Source: Acidobacteriota bacterium (lineage in GTDB: Bacteria > Acidobacteriota > Terriglobia > Bryobacterales > Bryobacteraceae). From it: a stretch of 64,000 bases of DNA. Under the pieces are notes generated by a model. It saw only the letters and a program-made list of their open reading frames with translations. It ran no database searches and was not told where the DNA came from. Each line of letters opens with the position of its first letter. Position 1 is the stretch's first letter. The stretch is from positions 79,808 to 143,807 of the forward strand of contig JACPNQ010000002.1 in assembly GCA_016185425.1 (NCBI GenBank), given 5' to 3'. The position numbers and the translations under genes were made by a program. Shown one piece after another: positions 1 to 8,973 of this stretch.

Positions 1-1257
1 TGCACGCACCGACTCGCCGGCTACTACCGCATCCGGGTCTTTCGATAGCGTCTCGAGCGGTTCAACCGAATCCTTGCCGCCCTTTTCGCCGAGTATGTCA
101 ATCAGTCCCAGTTTTTCTTCCCGGTTCGCTTGGAGCAGCGCGCTATGCAGCGAGTAGCGCACCGTCGTGTTCGGGGCAAGATCCTTCAGGAAACCCTTCG
201 CAACTCCCTTGTAGGAAGCATGGTTCAACGTGTTGATCAGATACTGCAACGGGCTCAACGGCTCCACTTCGCGCCGCCCCAGCGCCACCAGCGCAAACGC
301 CAGCGAGAGCCGGGGCCGGATCTTCCGTTCCCCCTCCCACAACGTCTCCATTCGCGCCCGATCCTCGGTCTTCCCCAGACGCCCCAAGCCTTCGGCCGCG
401 CCGGCACGCATCATCTCATCCTGGTCAAGCAGATACTTCTCAAACAAAGGACGGTTGGACTCGTCCGGAAGCATCGCCATCGCTTCCAGCAGCGCGCGCC
501 GTACGCGATCGCTCTTCGTCCGTTCCCAGGCTTCCCGCAACGGCGGGTTCGCTTCTTTGTTGCCGAGCACCGAGACAGTCTGGATGGCAGCCACCTGCAC
601 CCTTTCATCCGGATCTCGCAGCATATAGAACAGACGCGGCGCCACGTCTGGGTTACGGATCTTTTCAAACGCCGTCAGCACCTCGTACAGCACGGCCGTA
701 TTCTTCGTCAGCAGTGCAGTCAGCAACTGATCACCGGCCTCCCGCGCGCGCAGCACGCCCAGCGCGCGCGCGGCCGCCGCCCGGCCATCCATTGATGTCG
801 ATTCCGCGGTGACTTTTCCCAGTGCCGCGACAATCTCCGGGCGCGCCGTCACGTAGTCCGGCACCACAGGCTCATCAACAGACCGAAACCGGTCTAATAC
901 CGTGTCCGCGCCGCGTTTGAGTCTACCTTTCCAGCCAGTCTGGTAATAGCCGGGCAGATAAAAATTCACCAGCCCGATAGCCGCCATGCGCTGCACTTCC
1001 CCATCGCCGTCCGTCAGCGAATACGTTAAGGGCTCCAGTGTCTGCTGCCCGCCGATCACCACCAGAGCATCCACGGCGGCTCGCCGCACATTTACGTCGT
1101 TATCGCTCAATAGCGGCTTCAGTTTCTCTGCGCCCGGCGCTCCGGCCTTCGCAAACGCACGCGCTGCCTTTGCCCTCTGTTTCGGGTCGGCGGACGAGGG
1201 GTCCTGCGCCCATACGAACACCGTCGCTATCGTCACGGACAGGATCGTCAATCGCAT
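1..1257 (-). CDS. HEAT-repeat protein, C-terminus cut by window edge
   Basis: An open frame of 419 codons runs from an ATG at 1257 to the left edge with no stop, so only the N-terminal part is visible. The first ~16 residues (MRLTILSVTIATVFVWAQ) look like a signal peptide. The rest is a chain of ~30-residue helical pairs with the HEAT/PBS-lyase signature; examples read LLSDNDVNVRRAAVDALV and MLRDPDERVQVAAIQTV. Such proteins are binding scaffolds without a catalytic centre, and the partner cannot be inferred. It lies 42 bases downstream of mqnD on the same strand and may share its transcript. The repeat assignment is firm; the role is unknown. Confidence 0.8.
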   Translation of the reverse strand, partial: MRLTILSVTIATVFVWAQDPSSADPKQRAKAARAFAKAGAPGAEKLKPLLSDNDVNVRRAAVDALVVIGGQQTLEPLTYSLTDGDGEVQRMAAIGLVNFYLPGYYQTGWKGRLKRGADTVLDRFRSVDEPVVPDYVTARPEIVAALGKVTAESTSMDGRAAAARALGVLRAREAGDQLLTALLTKNTAVLYEVLTAFEKIRNPDVAPRLFYMLRDPDERVQVAAIQTVSVLGNKEANPPLREAWERTKSDRVRRALLEAMAMLPDESNRPLFEKYLLDQDEMMRAGAAEGLGRLGKTEDRARMETLWEGERKIRPRLSLAFALVALGRREVEPLSPLQYLINTLNHASYKGVAKGFLKDLAPNTTVRYSLHSALLQANREEKLGLIDILGEKGGKDSVEPLETLSKDPDAVVAGESVRA

Positions 1258-1299
1258 ACTCTTGGTGGGACGCTCCGCGCGTCCGAAAAGTCGGCCGCT

Positions 1300-2136
1300 T
1301 TAGCGGACGACCTCCAACTCCACTTTCCGCGGAATCAGTCCGATTGCATGCCCCAGGTCCAGCAGCTTCTGTGCTGCCTTCGGGATAATCTCCCCGCAAT
1401 CGACTGTGTAGTGGTTCACGTACATGCCGACGAACTTGTTCGCCAACTCCGGCTCCATGTCGCGTGCAAACTGCATCGCATAGTCCAGAGCTTCGGAATG
1501 GTTATCCAGCGAGTACTGGATGCTGTCCCGCATCAACCGGCACGCTTCCGTCCGTACTTCCGGCGTCAAGTCCCGCCGCAGCACGTTGCAACCGAGCGGC
1601 AACGGCATTTCGTACTCTTTCTTCCACCACTTGCCGAGATCCAGAATGTTGTGGAAACCGGTCTTTGAATACGTCAACTGTGCTTCATGGATCACCAGAC
1701 CCACATCCGCCACACCCTCTTTTACCGCGTCCAGGATCTTGTCGAAGGGAACTTCCACGGGAACGAAATCCGGCTGCAGAATGTTCAACGTCAGGTAGGC
1801 GGTCGTCAACTTTCCGGGAATGGCGATTCTCTTCCCCTTCAGGTCATCGATCCCAAGAGGATGAAGCGCCACCAGCATCGGACCATAGCCATCTCCGACA
1901 CTGGAACCCGAGGCCATCACGAAGTACTTATCCGCAACGTACGGATAGGCATGGTACGAAATCGCCGTCAGCTCATATTCTCCGCGCATCGCTCGCTGGT
2001 TTAGCGATTGGATATCTTCCAACTGGTGACGAAAGTTAAGTATTTTGGATCTGACCTTCCGTGTGGCCAGTCCGTAAAACATATACGCGTCATCGGAATC
2101 CGGACTGTGCGCGCAAACAATTTCCTGAAGATCCAT
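1300..2136 (-). CDS. mqnD: 1,4-dihydroxy-6-naphthoate synthase (MqnD), menaquinone biosynthesis
   Basis: A 278-residue protein of the MqnA/MqnD family, which has a periplasmic-binding-protein fold but acts in the cytoplasm. MqnD converts cyclic dehypoxanthine futalosine to 1,4-dihydroxy-6-naphthoate in the futalosine route to menaquinone. Visible family marks are the N-terminal SPDSDDAYMFYGL segment, the DVGLVIHEAQLTY segment near residue 150, and a typical length. MqnA is the main alternative; the SPDSDD and IHE motifs favour MqnD. The other mqn genes are not in this window. No strong ribosome binding site precedes the ATG. It follows the HPt gene by 55 bases. Confidence 0.85.
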   Translation of the reverse strand: MDLQEIVCAHSPDSDDAYMFYGLATRKVRSKILNFRHQLEDIQSLNQRAMRGEYELTAISYHAYPYVADKYFVMASGSSVGDGYGPMLVALHPLGIDDLKGKRIAIPGKLTTAYLTLNILQPDFVPVEVPFDKILDAVKEGVADVGLVIHEAQLTYSKTGFHNILDLGKWWKKEYEMPLPLGCNVLRRDLTPEVRTEACRLMRDSIQYSLDNHSEALDYAMQFARDMEPELANKFVGMYVNHYTVDCGEIIPKAAQKLLDLGHAIGLIPRKVELEVVR

Positions 2137-2191
2137 ACTAATAGGGTCTTCCCACTATAGCAAAGCGGGGGTGAAAACCGCCTGTAAAACC

Positions 2192-2548
2192 CTACGCTTC
2201 GGCTAAGACGACTAGCGCCGAATGAATATGAGCCAGCGCACAGGCAAGCCGGTCTATACAAGGCTCCAGCGACTCTAAATCGCCCGCGCGCCCCTTCTTT
2301 TCCAGTGCAAATGCAGCCTGGTAGACGCCCTCGGCGCCGAAGTTGGACACGGAACCCTTCATGCTGTGCGCCGCCCGCTGCAACGCCTCGGCGTCTCGTG
2401 TCGATGCCGCCGTCCGGATCTCTTTCATCAGCATCGGATATTCGTCCAGGAACAGAATAGCCACCTCACGCAGAAGTTCCTCATCCCCTCCGAGGCGTTC
2501 CAAGGCCACGGCACAATCGAGTTTTGCCAGCTCGCTGGAAAACTTCAT
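2192..2548 (-). CDS. HPt domain phosphotransfer protein
   Basis: A 118-residue stand-alone histidine phosphotransfer domain. The phospho-accepting histidine sits in AHSMKGSVSNFGA, the H-x-M-K-G form of the HPt motif. HPt proteins relay phosphate between a hybrid histidine kinase and a response regulator; neither partner lies nearby. The start is placed at the ATG at 2548 because GGAGGAG precedes it by five bases. A longer reading from 2593 would add 15 residues without a ribosome site. It may be co-transcribed with mqnD. Confidence 0.85.
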   Translation of the reverse strand: MKFSSELAKLDCAVALERLGGDEELLREVAILFLDEYPMLMKEIRTAASTRDAEALQRAAHSMKGSVSNFGAEGVYQAAFALEKKGRAGDLESLEPCIDRLACALAHIHSALVVLAEA

Positions 2549-2782
2549 ACGAACTCCTCCCGACGATGTCCTAGCGGACACCTCCCCGGACATGCTTCCG
2601 CAGACGGCCCCATTGTAGCAGAATCGATAACCAGTAGCTTCAGTACCATCAGTAACTACTAATCTCTTATCGCCATTTCGCGCAGAACCTTTAGTCCTTT
2701 ACTGTCGGCAGCCGCCCCAGCACATCAATAAACACCAAAATACTCTCGACGTTTCGCCACCGTCGCCTCGGGCAGCCGGAAA

Positions 2783-3877
2783 CTACGTATTCTCTTCCGT
2801 CTCCTCGATCAGCCGGTCCACCGCCATCGAATAAATCACCAGGTTCTTATGACGGTCCGTCAGAAACGCCACGCGGGACGAATTGGGAGAAAACACTGCC
2901 CGGGAAAGCCGCGCATCCGAACAACGGTGCTCACAAATCGTCAGTTCCCGCTTTACCGATCTCAGCAGCAGCAGTAGATGCGGGGAAGCCACGCTCGCAC
3001 TGGCGCCTAGAAACACCGACGCATCGCTATTTCGTTGAAAATGCACGTATTGCGAAGTCTTTGTTACCGGCGAATCCTTGTTCCCGTCCGGCACGATCTC
3101 CCGAATTTCCGTCAACTTACCCGTAGCCGCCGGCTTGAGCAGGTACAGGATTGACCCGCCGTCCGCTGTCCAATACGCCGACAACACTTCGCCCGGCGCC
3201 GTTTGCAACGTCGCGGCCTTCTTCGTATCCAGCGTCAGAAGGCGAAGTTGACCGCCTGCAACATAGGACACCGCGGCGCGCTTCGGCCGCAGGCATAGGG
3301 TGCCGATGTCGCCCTCACGCTCCTCCGCCGTCGCTCCCGCACGGCCCGCCAGCATGATCTTCGTTTTCGTGCCGTTGTACGCCGACACCACAATCACCTG
3401 CCCGTCTTCGCTTGCCGTCATCCGCGGGCTCTCCGCCCAAGTGTCCGGCAGCTCGTAAATCAGCCGCTCCCGGCCGCTTCCGCTCTGCAGGAGCTTACGC
3501 CCGTCGAAATACATCAGCAAACGGTCGGACCCGATCCACGTGAACGTATTCGTGTTCAGCTTCTCCGCCTCGGTGAGTTGCCTGAGCTTGTTGCCCCTGA
3601 AGTCGTGCCGGTACAACTGCGGTTTCCCGCTCGCGTCGGAGGCGAACAGCAACGCATCCCCGTGACGCGTAAAGGCGCGGTTCGATGCGATCGGGAGCCA
3701 CGCGTTGTGCTCGACACCCGAAACGCGCAGCACTTCAAACTCCGTGGCCGGATCCAGGAATTTCTTCGCCTCTCCTGGTCCATCTTGGCCTCTTGCCGCA
3801 TACACCGCGGAGCCCGCCGCCGCGCCGAGTACTGCGCGCCGCGTCCACTGGCGAACGGAGGACGAGGCCACCTTCAT
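2783..3877 (-). CDS. Exported TolB-like beta-propeller protein
   Basis: 364 residues. The N-terminus carries a twin-arginine-like segment (TRRAVLGAAAG) followed by an Ala-rich stretch ending near AARGQ, consistent with export. The rest consists of repeating WD40/PD40-like blades, for example NRAFTRHGDALLFASD and FSPNSSRVAFLTDRHKN. The C-terminal FQRNSDAS and LLLLRSVKRELT segments recall the propeller of oligogalacturonate lyase-like proteins, but catalysis cannot be claimed from sequence alone. It follows the DUF3500 gene on the same strand by 54 bases and may be co-transcribed. Confidence 0.65.
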   Translation of the reverse strand: MKVASSSVRQWTRRAVLGAAAGSAVYAARGQDGPGEAKKFLDPATEFEVLRVSGVEHNAWLPIASNRAFTRHGDALLFASDASGKPQLYRHDFRGNKLRQLTEAEKLNTNTFTWIGSDRLLMYFDGRKLLQSGSGRERLIYELPDTWAESPRMTASEDGQVIVVSAYNGTKTKIMLAGRAGATAEEREGDIGTLCLRPKRAAVSYVAGGQLRLLTLDTKKAATLQTAPGEVLSAYWTADGGSILYLLKPAATGKLTEIREIVPDGNKDSPVTKTSQYVHFQRNSDASVFLGASASVASPHLLLLLRSVKRELTICEHRCSDARLSRAVFSPNSSRVAFLTDRHKNLVIYSMAVDRLIEETEENT

Positions 3878-3931
3878 ACCCTCACTCTAGCATGGCCCCG
3901 CCGCGCCCTCCCGCGCTCAACCTGTTACTTA

Positions 3932-4954
3932 CTAATGGCTCGTCTGGTAGTGATTCCCCAGCAAATCGTAGCCGAAATCGCCGTTGTAATCGCGCCAAAC
4001 GGAGTGCACGTGATTGTTGCCGTTCTGCGTATTGTCGTACTCCACCAGGAATGTCGGAGCCTGCACACGGTAGTAGTGGCCCTCGCCGCGTTCCGACCCT
4101 CCCGTCCATGCGAACAGCAGATTGGTGCCGGCCTTCTTAATCTGCTCACGGCGCGCCGACGCGCCCTGCTCCGGAATGTTGTTCGCGTACTCTTCCAACA
4201 GGTTCTGCAGCAATTGGCGTTGCGCGGCCGTCATCTTTGCCGCCGACAGACCCGAGGGCTGTCCTTCCAGCGCGGCCTTCCGCGACGCCATGGTGATGAT
4301 GTCCTTCAGCGCCACTTCCGCCACCACCGCCACCTTCTTTTGTTCCGGCGTCAACGATTTCAGCAGCGTGCGGGCCAAGTCCTCTTCGTTGCCCAGCACG
4401 CGCAATCCCTTACGTGGCCCGTCCTTCACTTCCGCGGGATTCGTTCCAAAGAACATCGGGCTTGACGCGACCTTGTTGTCCACAATCGTGAAGTTCATCG
4501 CCACGTGGTGTCCCTCGAAGCGGAAGCCCCACGTGCCCGATTCCGACGGCGTGCCGAAAATCGAGAAGAAGTAGTTCTCCGGATCGCGCCGCCCCGGGGG
4601 CGTGTTCTTCTCCTGAATCTTCAGGATCTCTTCCAGGCTCATAATGCTCGAAGCTTTGATAAAGCCCTGCTGGCTTAGGCTTGCGTTCAACAGCGCCAGC
4701 GCCAGTGGCCGCTGCTCCACCGTCATCAGCCTATAACTCAACCCTTTCCGCTCACGCGGAATGAAGTGCCAGTTCAGCCGCTCTTCATCATTGAACTTAA
4801 ACACGGCGTTCGCCTTCTGGTCCGCGTTCAACGAGCTTAGAAAAGCATTCGCGGCATTCGACATTACAGCCGGCGTGTGCGAGCGGGTTCCCGCGGCAAT
4901 CAAAAGTAGTGCGCCTGCGGCGGCGGCAAGAATACGGATACGTACGGGTGACAT
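3932..4954 (-). CDS. DUF3500 family exported protein
   Basis: 340 residues. The first ~25 residues (RILAAAAGALLLIAAGTRSH) form a signal peptide. The mature part matches the DUF3500 pattern as I know it: an early NDEERLNWHFIPRERKGL segment, a central GTWGFRFEGHHVAMNFTIVD segment, and a C-terminal HYYRVQAPTFLVEYDN segment followed by NHVHSVWRD. The conserved His and Glu/Asp residues suggest a metal or small-molecule site, but no activity is established. The same-strand propeller gene follows. Confidence 0.8.
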   Translation of the reverse strand: MSPVRIRILAAAAGALLLIAAGTRSHTPAVMSNAANAFLSSLNADQKANAVFKFNDEERLNWHFIPRERKGLSYRLMTVEQRPLALALLNASLSQQGFIKASSIMSLEEILKIQEKNTPPGRRDPENYFFSIFGTPSESGTWGFRFEGHHVAMNFTIVDNKVASSPMFFGTNPAEVKDGPRKGLRVLGNEEDLARTLLKSLTPEQKKVAVVAEVALKDIITMASRKAALEGQPSGLSAAKMTAAQRQLLQNLLEEYANNIPEQGASARREQIKKAGTNLLFAWTGGSERGEGHYYRVQAPTFLVEYDNTQNGNNHVHSVWRDYNGDFGYDLLGNHYQTSH

Positions 4955-4972
4955 GGAGGAATCCTCTTCATT

Positions 4973-4999
4973 CCACTGGCCCGCTTACGGGACCAGTGG
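4973..4999 (-). terminator. Strong stem-loop between the M23 and DUF3500 genes
   Basis: CCACTGG (4973-4979) pairs with CCAGTGG (4993-4999), and inside it CCCG pairs with CGGG around a 4-base loop with one bulged A. It lies 14 bases after the M23 stop codon. There is no T-tract on the minus strand, so it is either a transcript-end stabilising hairpin or an atypical terminator. Confidence 0.4.
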
Positions 5000-5013
5000 T
5001 CCCAAGCATTGTA

Positions 5014-5907
5014 TTAGAACGGAAGGTCTTTTTGCACGGGCGCATTGCCCAGAATAATGGAACGCGCCAAATATTTATACGGATTCACCGGCGCGCCGCC
5101 CTGGCGCACCTCATAGTGCAAATGCGGTGAGGTCACGCGGCCCGTGCCGCCCGACTTTCCGATCACCTGCGAGCGGCGTACTTCCTGCCCCGGAATCACA
5201 TCGAACGCGCTCAAATGTGCGTAGTACGATTCGATCCCGCCGCCATGATCGATGACCACCAGCTTTCCATACGCGCCCGACCACTCCGCCGATTTCACTA
5301 TGCCATCCGCCGTGCACCGCACCGAGGTTCCTGTCGATGCGGAAATGTCGACACCTGAATGGAACGCGCTGCCGCCCGTAAATGGATCGCTGCGCGAGCC
5401 AAAACTCGACAGCAACCGTCCTGACACCGGCCACAAGCTCGGCACAATGTTGGTCTGCCACGTCCGGTTGATTCGCCGTGTACCGGTGGAATACAACCGT
5501 GCGGTACGCAGCAAATCAAACCGCTCAAGCGACTGCTGGTATGTCGGAATCAGCCGGCTTTCGTTCGAAATGGAGGAAGGTCCTTCCAGCCTTTCCTTGA
5601 TTCCATAGGCCGAAGTCACTTCGGATGCCAGCAACTGCAGCGTCGCCAACTGCTCCTTCGTCTGCTCGTTCGTCCGCGCCAGCGCTTGATACTTCTGTTG
5701 CAGCGTGGAAACCTCATCACGAAGATGATTATAGTTGGCCACTTTCCAGGCCATTCTCGCGTAACTAGTCAGGAAGCCCGCTACCGTGAACCCGCCCACC
5801 AGCGCCAACGCCAGCACCGTATACATTACCGTGTGCGAAAGGTGCATTCGGCGCAAACGGCCATGGACGGAATGGGCGAGGACGAGTACAAAGTAGGGCT
5901 GATTCAT
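5014..5907 (-). CDS. M23 family peptidoglycan endopeptidase with coiled coil
   Basis: 297 residues. It begins with a short cytoplasmic segment and one membrane span (about 26-48), followed by a coiled coil (about 58-100). The C-terminal LytM/M23 domain (about 165-285) has FHSGVDIS and HLHYEV, which carry the zinc-binding and catalytic histidines. SFGSRSDPFTGGSAFH is the usual entry to the domain. The membrane anchor plus coiled coil matches cell-wall hydrolases that act during growth or division. The zinc residues are present, so it is probably active rather than an EnvC-type activator. The 290 bases upstream hold no gene; a weak promoter-like TTGATA - 17 bases - TAGGCA lies near 5930-5960 on this strand. 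Confidence 0.85.
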   Translation of the reverse strand: MNQPYFVLVLAHSVHGRLRRMHLSHTVMYTVLALALVGGFTVAGFLTSYARMAWKVANYNHLRDEVSTLQQKYQALARTNEQTKEQLATLQLLASEVTSAYGIKERLEGPSSISNESRLIPTYQQSLERFDLLRTARLYSTGTRRINRTWQTNIVPSLWPVSGRLLSSFGSRSDPFTGGSAFHSGVDISASTGTSVRCTADGIVKSAEWSGAYGKLVVIDHGGGIESYYAHLSAFDVIPGQEVRRSQVIGKSGGTGRVTSPHLHYEVRQGGAPVNPYKYLARSIILGNAPVQKDLPF

Positions 5908-6198
5908 CGGCTCTCTCAGGCTTGCCTAGTTCTTTTGACTGTCACTATCAAGCGGGGGGACTGGAAACGACCGGCACCTGCTCAAGAACCGAAGTACCTG
6001 AATCCAATCAGGCCGGGGGAGCCCGGTTCCACGTGTTGCACTTCCGCCTCATCAGTGTGGCGGAATCACAACAGTATCAGCCTGGACACACCTATGTCAA
6101 GGCAAAACGCCGGTCCGGCGAAGAGAGAGCGAAGACGCTCCAACAGGCGCTGGAAGCCCCTTTTCATTAGGTTTGGTGCGCCGCATTGGGCGACCGTT

Positions 6199-7707
6199 TC
6201 AGCGCATTTGAGGAAATCCAAGGTCCACCTTACTCGTCCCGGGATCGGGCCACCGGCTCGTCACCACTTTGGCCTTGGTGTAAAACTGTATCCCCTCTGG
6301 GCCGTACATATGAAGGTCGCCGAATAGCGAGCTCTTCCATCCGCCAAAACTGTAATAGGCAACTGGCACCGGAATGGGCACGTTGATGCCCACCATTCCC
6401 GCGTCCGCGTCAAATTGGAACTGCCGCGCCGCGCCCCCGTCACGGGTGAAGATGGCCGTCCCGTTCCCGTATGGATTCTCATTGATCAGCCGCAACGCCT
6501 CGTCATAAGTATTGACCCGCACCACCCCGAGCACCGGGCCAAAAATCTCGTCCTCATAACAACGCATCCCCGGTTTCACGTTGTCGATCAGCGAGGTACC
6601 CAGGAAGAAGCCGCTACGCCGCGACGACGCATCCTCCCGCCCGTCCACTATCACTGACGCCCCTTCACCCGCCGCGTCCGCAACATAGGAGGCCACTCGA
6701 TCCCGATGCTCCCGCGTAATCAGCGGTCCCATCTCCACGCCCTCTTCATCTCCCGACCCGACTTTGATCTTCGCCATCCGCTCCCGAATCGCGCCGATCA
6801 GAGGCTCCGCAACGTTCCCAACCGCGAGCACCACCGAAATCGCCATGCAGCGCTCCCCGGCAGACCCATACGCCGCCGAAACGGCCGCGTCCGCCGCCAT
6901 ATCGATATCGGCATCCGGCAGCACCAGCATGTGATTCTTCGCCCCACCCAACGCCTGGACACGCTTCCCGTTCCTCGTCGCGGTTTCATAGATGTACTTC
7001 GCCACGGGTGTCGACCCGACGAAGCTCACCGCCTTCACACTCGGGTGATCCAAGAGGCGATCCACGGCCACTTTGTCGCCCTGCACGACGTTGAATACAC
7101 CATCCGGCAGCCCGGCGCGTTGCAATAGCTCGGCGATAAACAAACTTGGCGAAGGATCTTTCTCCGATGGCTTCAGCACGAACGTGTTCCCGCAGGCAAT
7201 CGCGTTGGCGAACATCCACATCGGCACCATCGCCGGAAAATTAAACGGGGTAATCCCCGCGACTACTCCCAGCGGTTGGCGGATCTGGTAGACGTCCACT
7301 CCGCGGCTCGCCTGCTCGGAGAATCCACCCTTCAACAACTGCGGCACGCCGCACGCAAACTCAATATTCTCGAGCCCCCGCGCTACCTCGCCCATCGCGT
7401 CGGCTATGGTCTTGCCGTGCTCGCTGGACAGCAGCCGCGCTATCTCGCGCCGGTTTGCGTCCACCAGCTCGCGCAGCTTAAACAGAATCTCGGAGCGCCG
7501 CGAGAGTGCCGTCGCCCGCCAGGGCGGAAACGCCGCCTCTGCCGCCGCGACGACACGGTCGACCTCCTCCGCGCTCGCAAAGTCAACATGTGCCTGCGGC
7601 TCCCCCGTCGCCGGATTCCACACCACTCCCGTCCGCCCGGAAGTCGAAGCAACTCGTTGCCCCGTCACCCAGTGATTCACGCTCCGCAAACCAGCCGCAA
7701 CTGTCAT
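6199..7707 (-). CDS. mmsA: Methylmalonate/malonate semialdehyde dehydrogenase (acylating)
   Basis: 502 residues, full length for the MmsA branch of the aldehyde dehydrogenase superfamily. Seen are GVVAGITPFNFPAMVPMW, a nucleotide-binding FVGSTPVAKYIY, and the catalytic cysteine in GSAGERCMAISV. This branch oxidises malonate semialdehyde to acetyl-CoA or methylmalonate semialdehyde to propionyl-CoA, using CoA and NAD. It is the last gene of a minus-strand operon with preT, preA, dihydropyrimidinase and amidase genes, so it is the likely final step for the beta-alanine or beta-aminoisobutyrate derived from pyrimidines. An AGGTGC site lies close to the ATG. Confidence 0.9.
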   Translation of the reverse strand: MTVAAGLRSVNHWVTGQRVASTSGRTGVVWNPATGEPQAHVDFASAEEVDRVVAAAEAAFPPWRATALSRRSEILFKLRELVDANRREIARLLSSEHGKTIADAMGEVARGLENIEFACGVPQLLKGGFSEQASRGVDVYQIRQPLGVVAGITPFNFPAMVPMWMFANAIACGNTFVLKPSEKDPSPSLFIAELLQRAGLPDGVFNVVQGDKVAVDRLLDHPSVKAVSFVGSTPVAKYIYETATRNGKRVQALGGAKNHMLVLPDADIDMAADAAVSAAYGSAGERCMAISVVLAVGNVAEPLIGAIRERMAKIKVGSGDEEGVEMGPLITREHRDRVASYVADAAGEGASVIVDGREDASSRRSGFFLGTSLIDNVKPGMRCYEDEIFGPVLGVVRVNTYDEALRLINENPYGNGTAIFTRDGGAARQFQFDADAGMVGINVPIPVPVAYYSFGGWKSSLFGDLHMYGPEGIQFYTKAKVVTSRWPDPGTSKVDLGFPQMR

Positions 7708-7722
7708 TTTGCACCTCGCCGA

Positions 7723-8973
7723 CTATGATACGCGCTCCCGCACAATCCAATCGACCGTCTGTTCGGCCAGCTTCCCCATTGCCTCCACGGCCATCTCCAG
7801 ATGGTCCTCACCCGTGTTCTCAATCTTGTTGTGGCTGATCCCGCCGAGCGACTGCACAAACATCATCACCGCCGGAATCCCGGACCGCGAAACCTCCGCC
7901 GCATCATGCAGGGGCCCTGACGGCAAGCGCCGCGTAGCACCCGCTACAGCCGCAGTCGCCGACTCACAAAATGAAATCAATTGCGGATGGAACGGTACTG
8001 GCTCGATACTCCATATCCGCGACCATTCCACCGTGCACCCTTCCTCCGCCGCGAATCGCTCGCTCGCGTCCCGAGCCGCCCGATACATCTCCGCCAGCAC
8101 GTCCGCATCCAAGTCGCGCTGATCCAGCGTCGCCTCGCACCTTCCGGCCACTGCCGTTACGATACCTGGAAACGTCTTCACGCTCCCCACGGTGCACACC
8201 GAATCCGAGTGCCGAGCCGCAATCGGTCGAATCTCCAGAGCCAGCTTCGCCGCCGCCGCAAGCGCATCGCGCCGCACCTTCATCGGTGTCGATCCCGAGT
8301 GCGCCTCCTGCCCGTGAAACGTTACCGCATGACGTTCCACCCCTTTGGTTCCTAACACCACTCCCAGCGGCAGCCCCAACCCCTCCAAAACCGGTCCCTG
8401 TTCAATGTGTAATTCCAAATAGGCCGCGGCATTCTTCCGTTCCCTCTCCGCATCCGGGAACCGGTCGATCTCGACACCACACCGCCGCAGCGCGTCCTCC
8501 AAACGAATCCCGTCTTTGTCGACCCGTCCCCGGTCCGCCCCGATGGAATGTGTCCCGGCAAACGCGGACGACCCCAACAAACTGCGCCCGAAACGCGCGC
8601 CCTCCTCATCGGCAAAATCCACCAGCCGGATCGTCACCGGCGGCCGGCCGTTATACCTTGCGGCAAATCCGCGCAGCAACTCCAAACTCGTCATCACTCC
8701 GAGGCACCCGTCCAGCCACCCGCCGTTAGGCACCGAGTCCAAATGACTCCCCAACAACAGAGCCCGTTCGCTTTCCCCCTGCAATGTAATCCACCGGTTC
8801 CCCGCGGCGTCGTAATGGTCCTCCACTGGCAACTCCGACAGCTTCCCCGTAAACCATTCCCGCGACCTCAGCCACATATCGGTCCATGCCACGCGCTGCG
8901 CCCCGTTCTCGTCGGAAGTCAACGCGCGCAGTTCCTTCAAGTCCGCAATCACCCGCTTCGCATCCAGCTTCAT
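7723..8973 (-). CDS. Zn-dependent N-carbamoyl-beta-alanine amidohydrolase (M20-type)
   Basis: 416 residues of the M20/hydantoinase-C family. Metal ligands lie in HLDSVPNGGWLDGCLGV and in the Glu-Glu pair of ADEEGARFG; the dimerisation-lid part has GQEAHSGSTPM. The family hydrolyses N-carbamoyl amino acids. In this operon the expected substrate is N-carbamoyl-beta-alanine, the product of dihydropyrimidinase, giving beta-alanine, CO2 and ammonia. Its ATG overlaps the stop of the dihydropyrimidinase gene, which implies translational coupling. Allantoate amidohydrolase is the main alternative and is less likely here given the neighbours. Confidence 0.88.
   Translation of the reverse strand: MKLDAKRVIADLKELRALTSDENGAQRVAWTDMWLRSREWFTGKLSELPVEDHYDAAGNRWITLQGESERALLLGSHLDSVPNGGWLDGCLGVMTSLELLRGFAARYNGRPPVTIRLVDFADEEGARFGRSLLGSSAFAGTHSIGADRGRVDKDGIRLEDALRRCGVEIDRFPDAERERKNAAAYLELHIEQGPVLEGLGLPLGVVLGTKGVERHAVTFHGQEAHSGSTPMKVRRDALAAAAKLALEIRPIAARHSDSVCTVGSVKTFPGIVTAVAGRCEATLDQRDLDADVLAEMYRAARDASERFAAEEGCTVEWSRIWSIEPVPFHPQLISFCESATAAVAGATRRLPSGPLHDAAEVSRSGIPAVMMFVQSLGGISHNKIENTGEDHLEMAVEAMGKLAEQTVDWIVRERVS

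Noticed and set aside
5908..6198. Possible small genes in the gap between mmsA and the M23 gene
   Set aside because: Open frames here are short, run into neighbours and have no ribosome sites or recognisable sequence; only a weak promoter-like element is seen.
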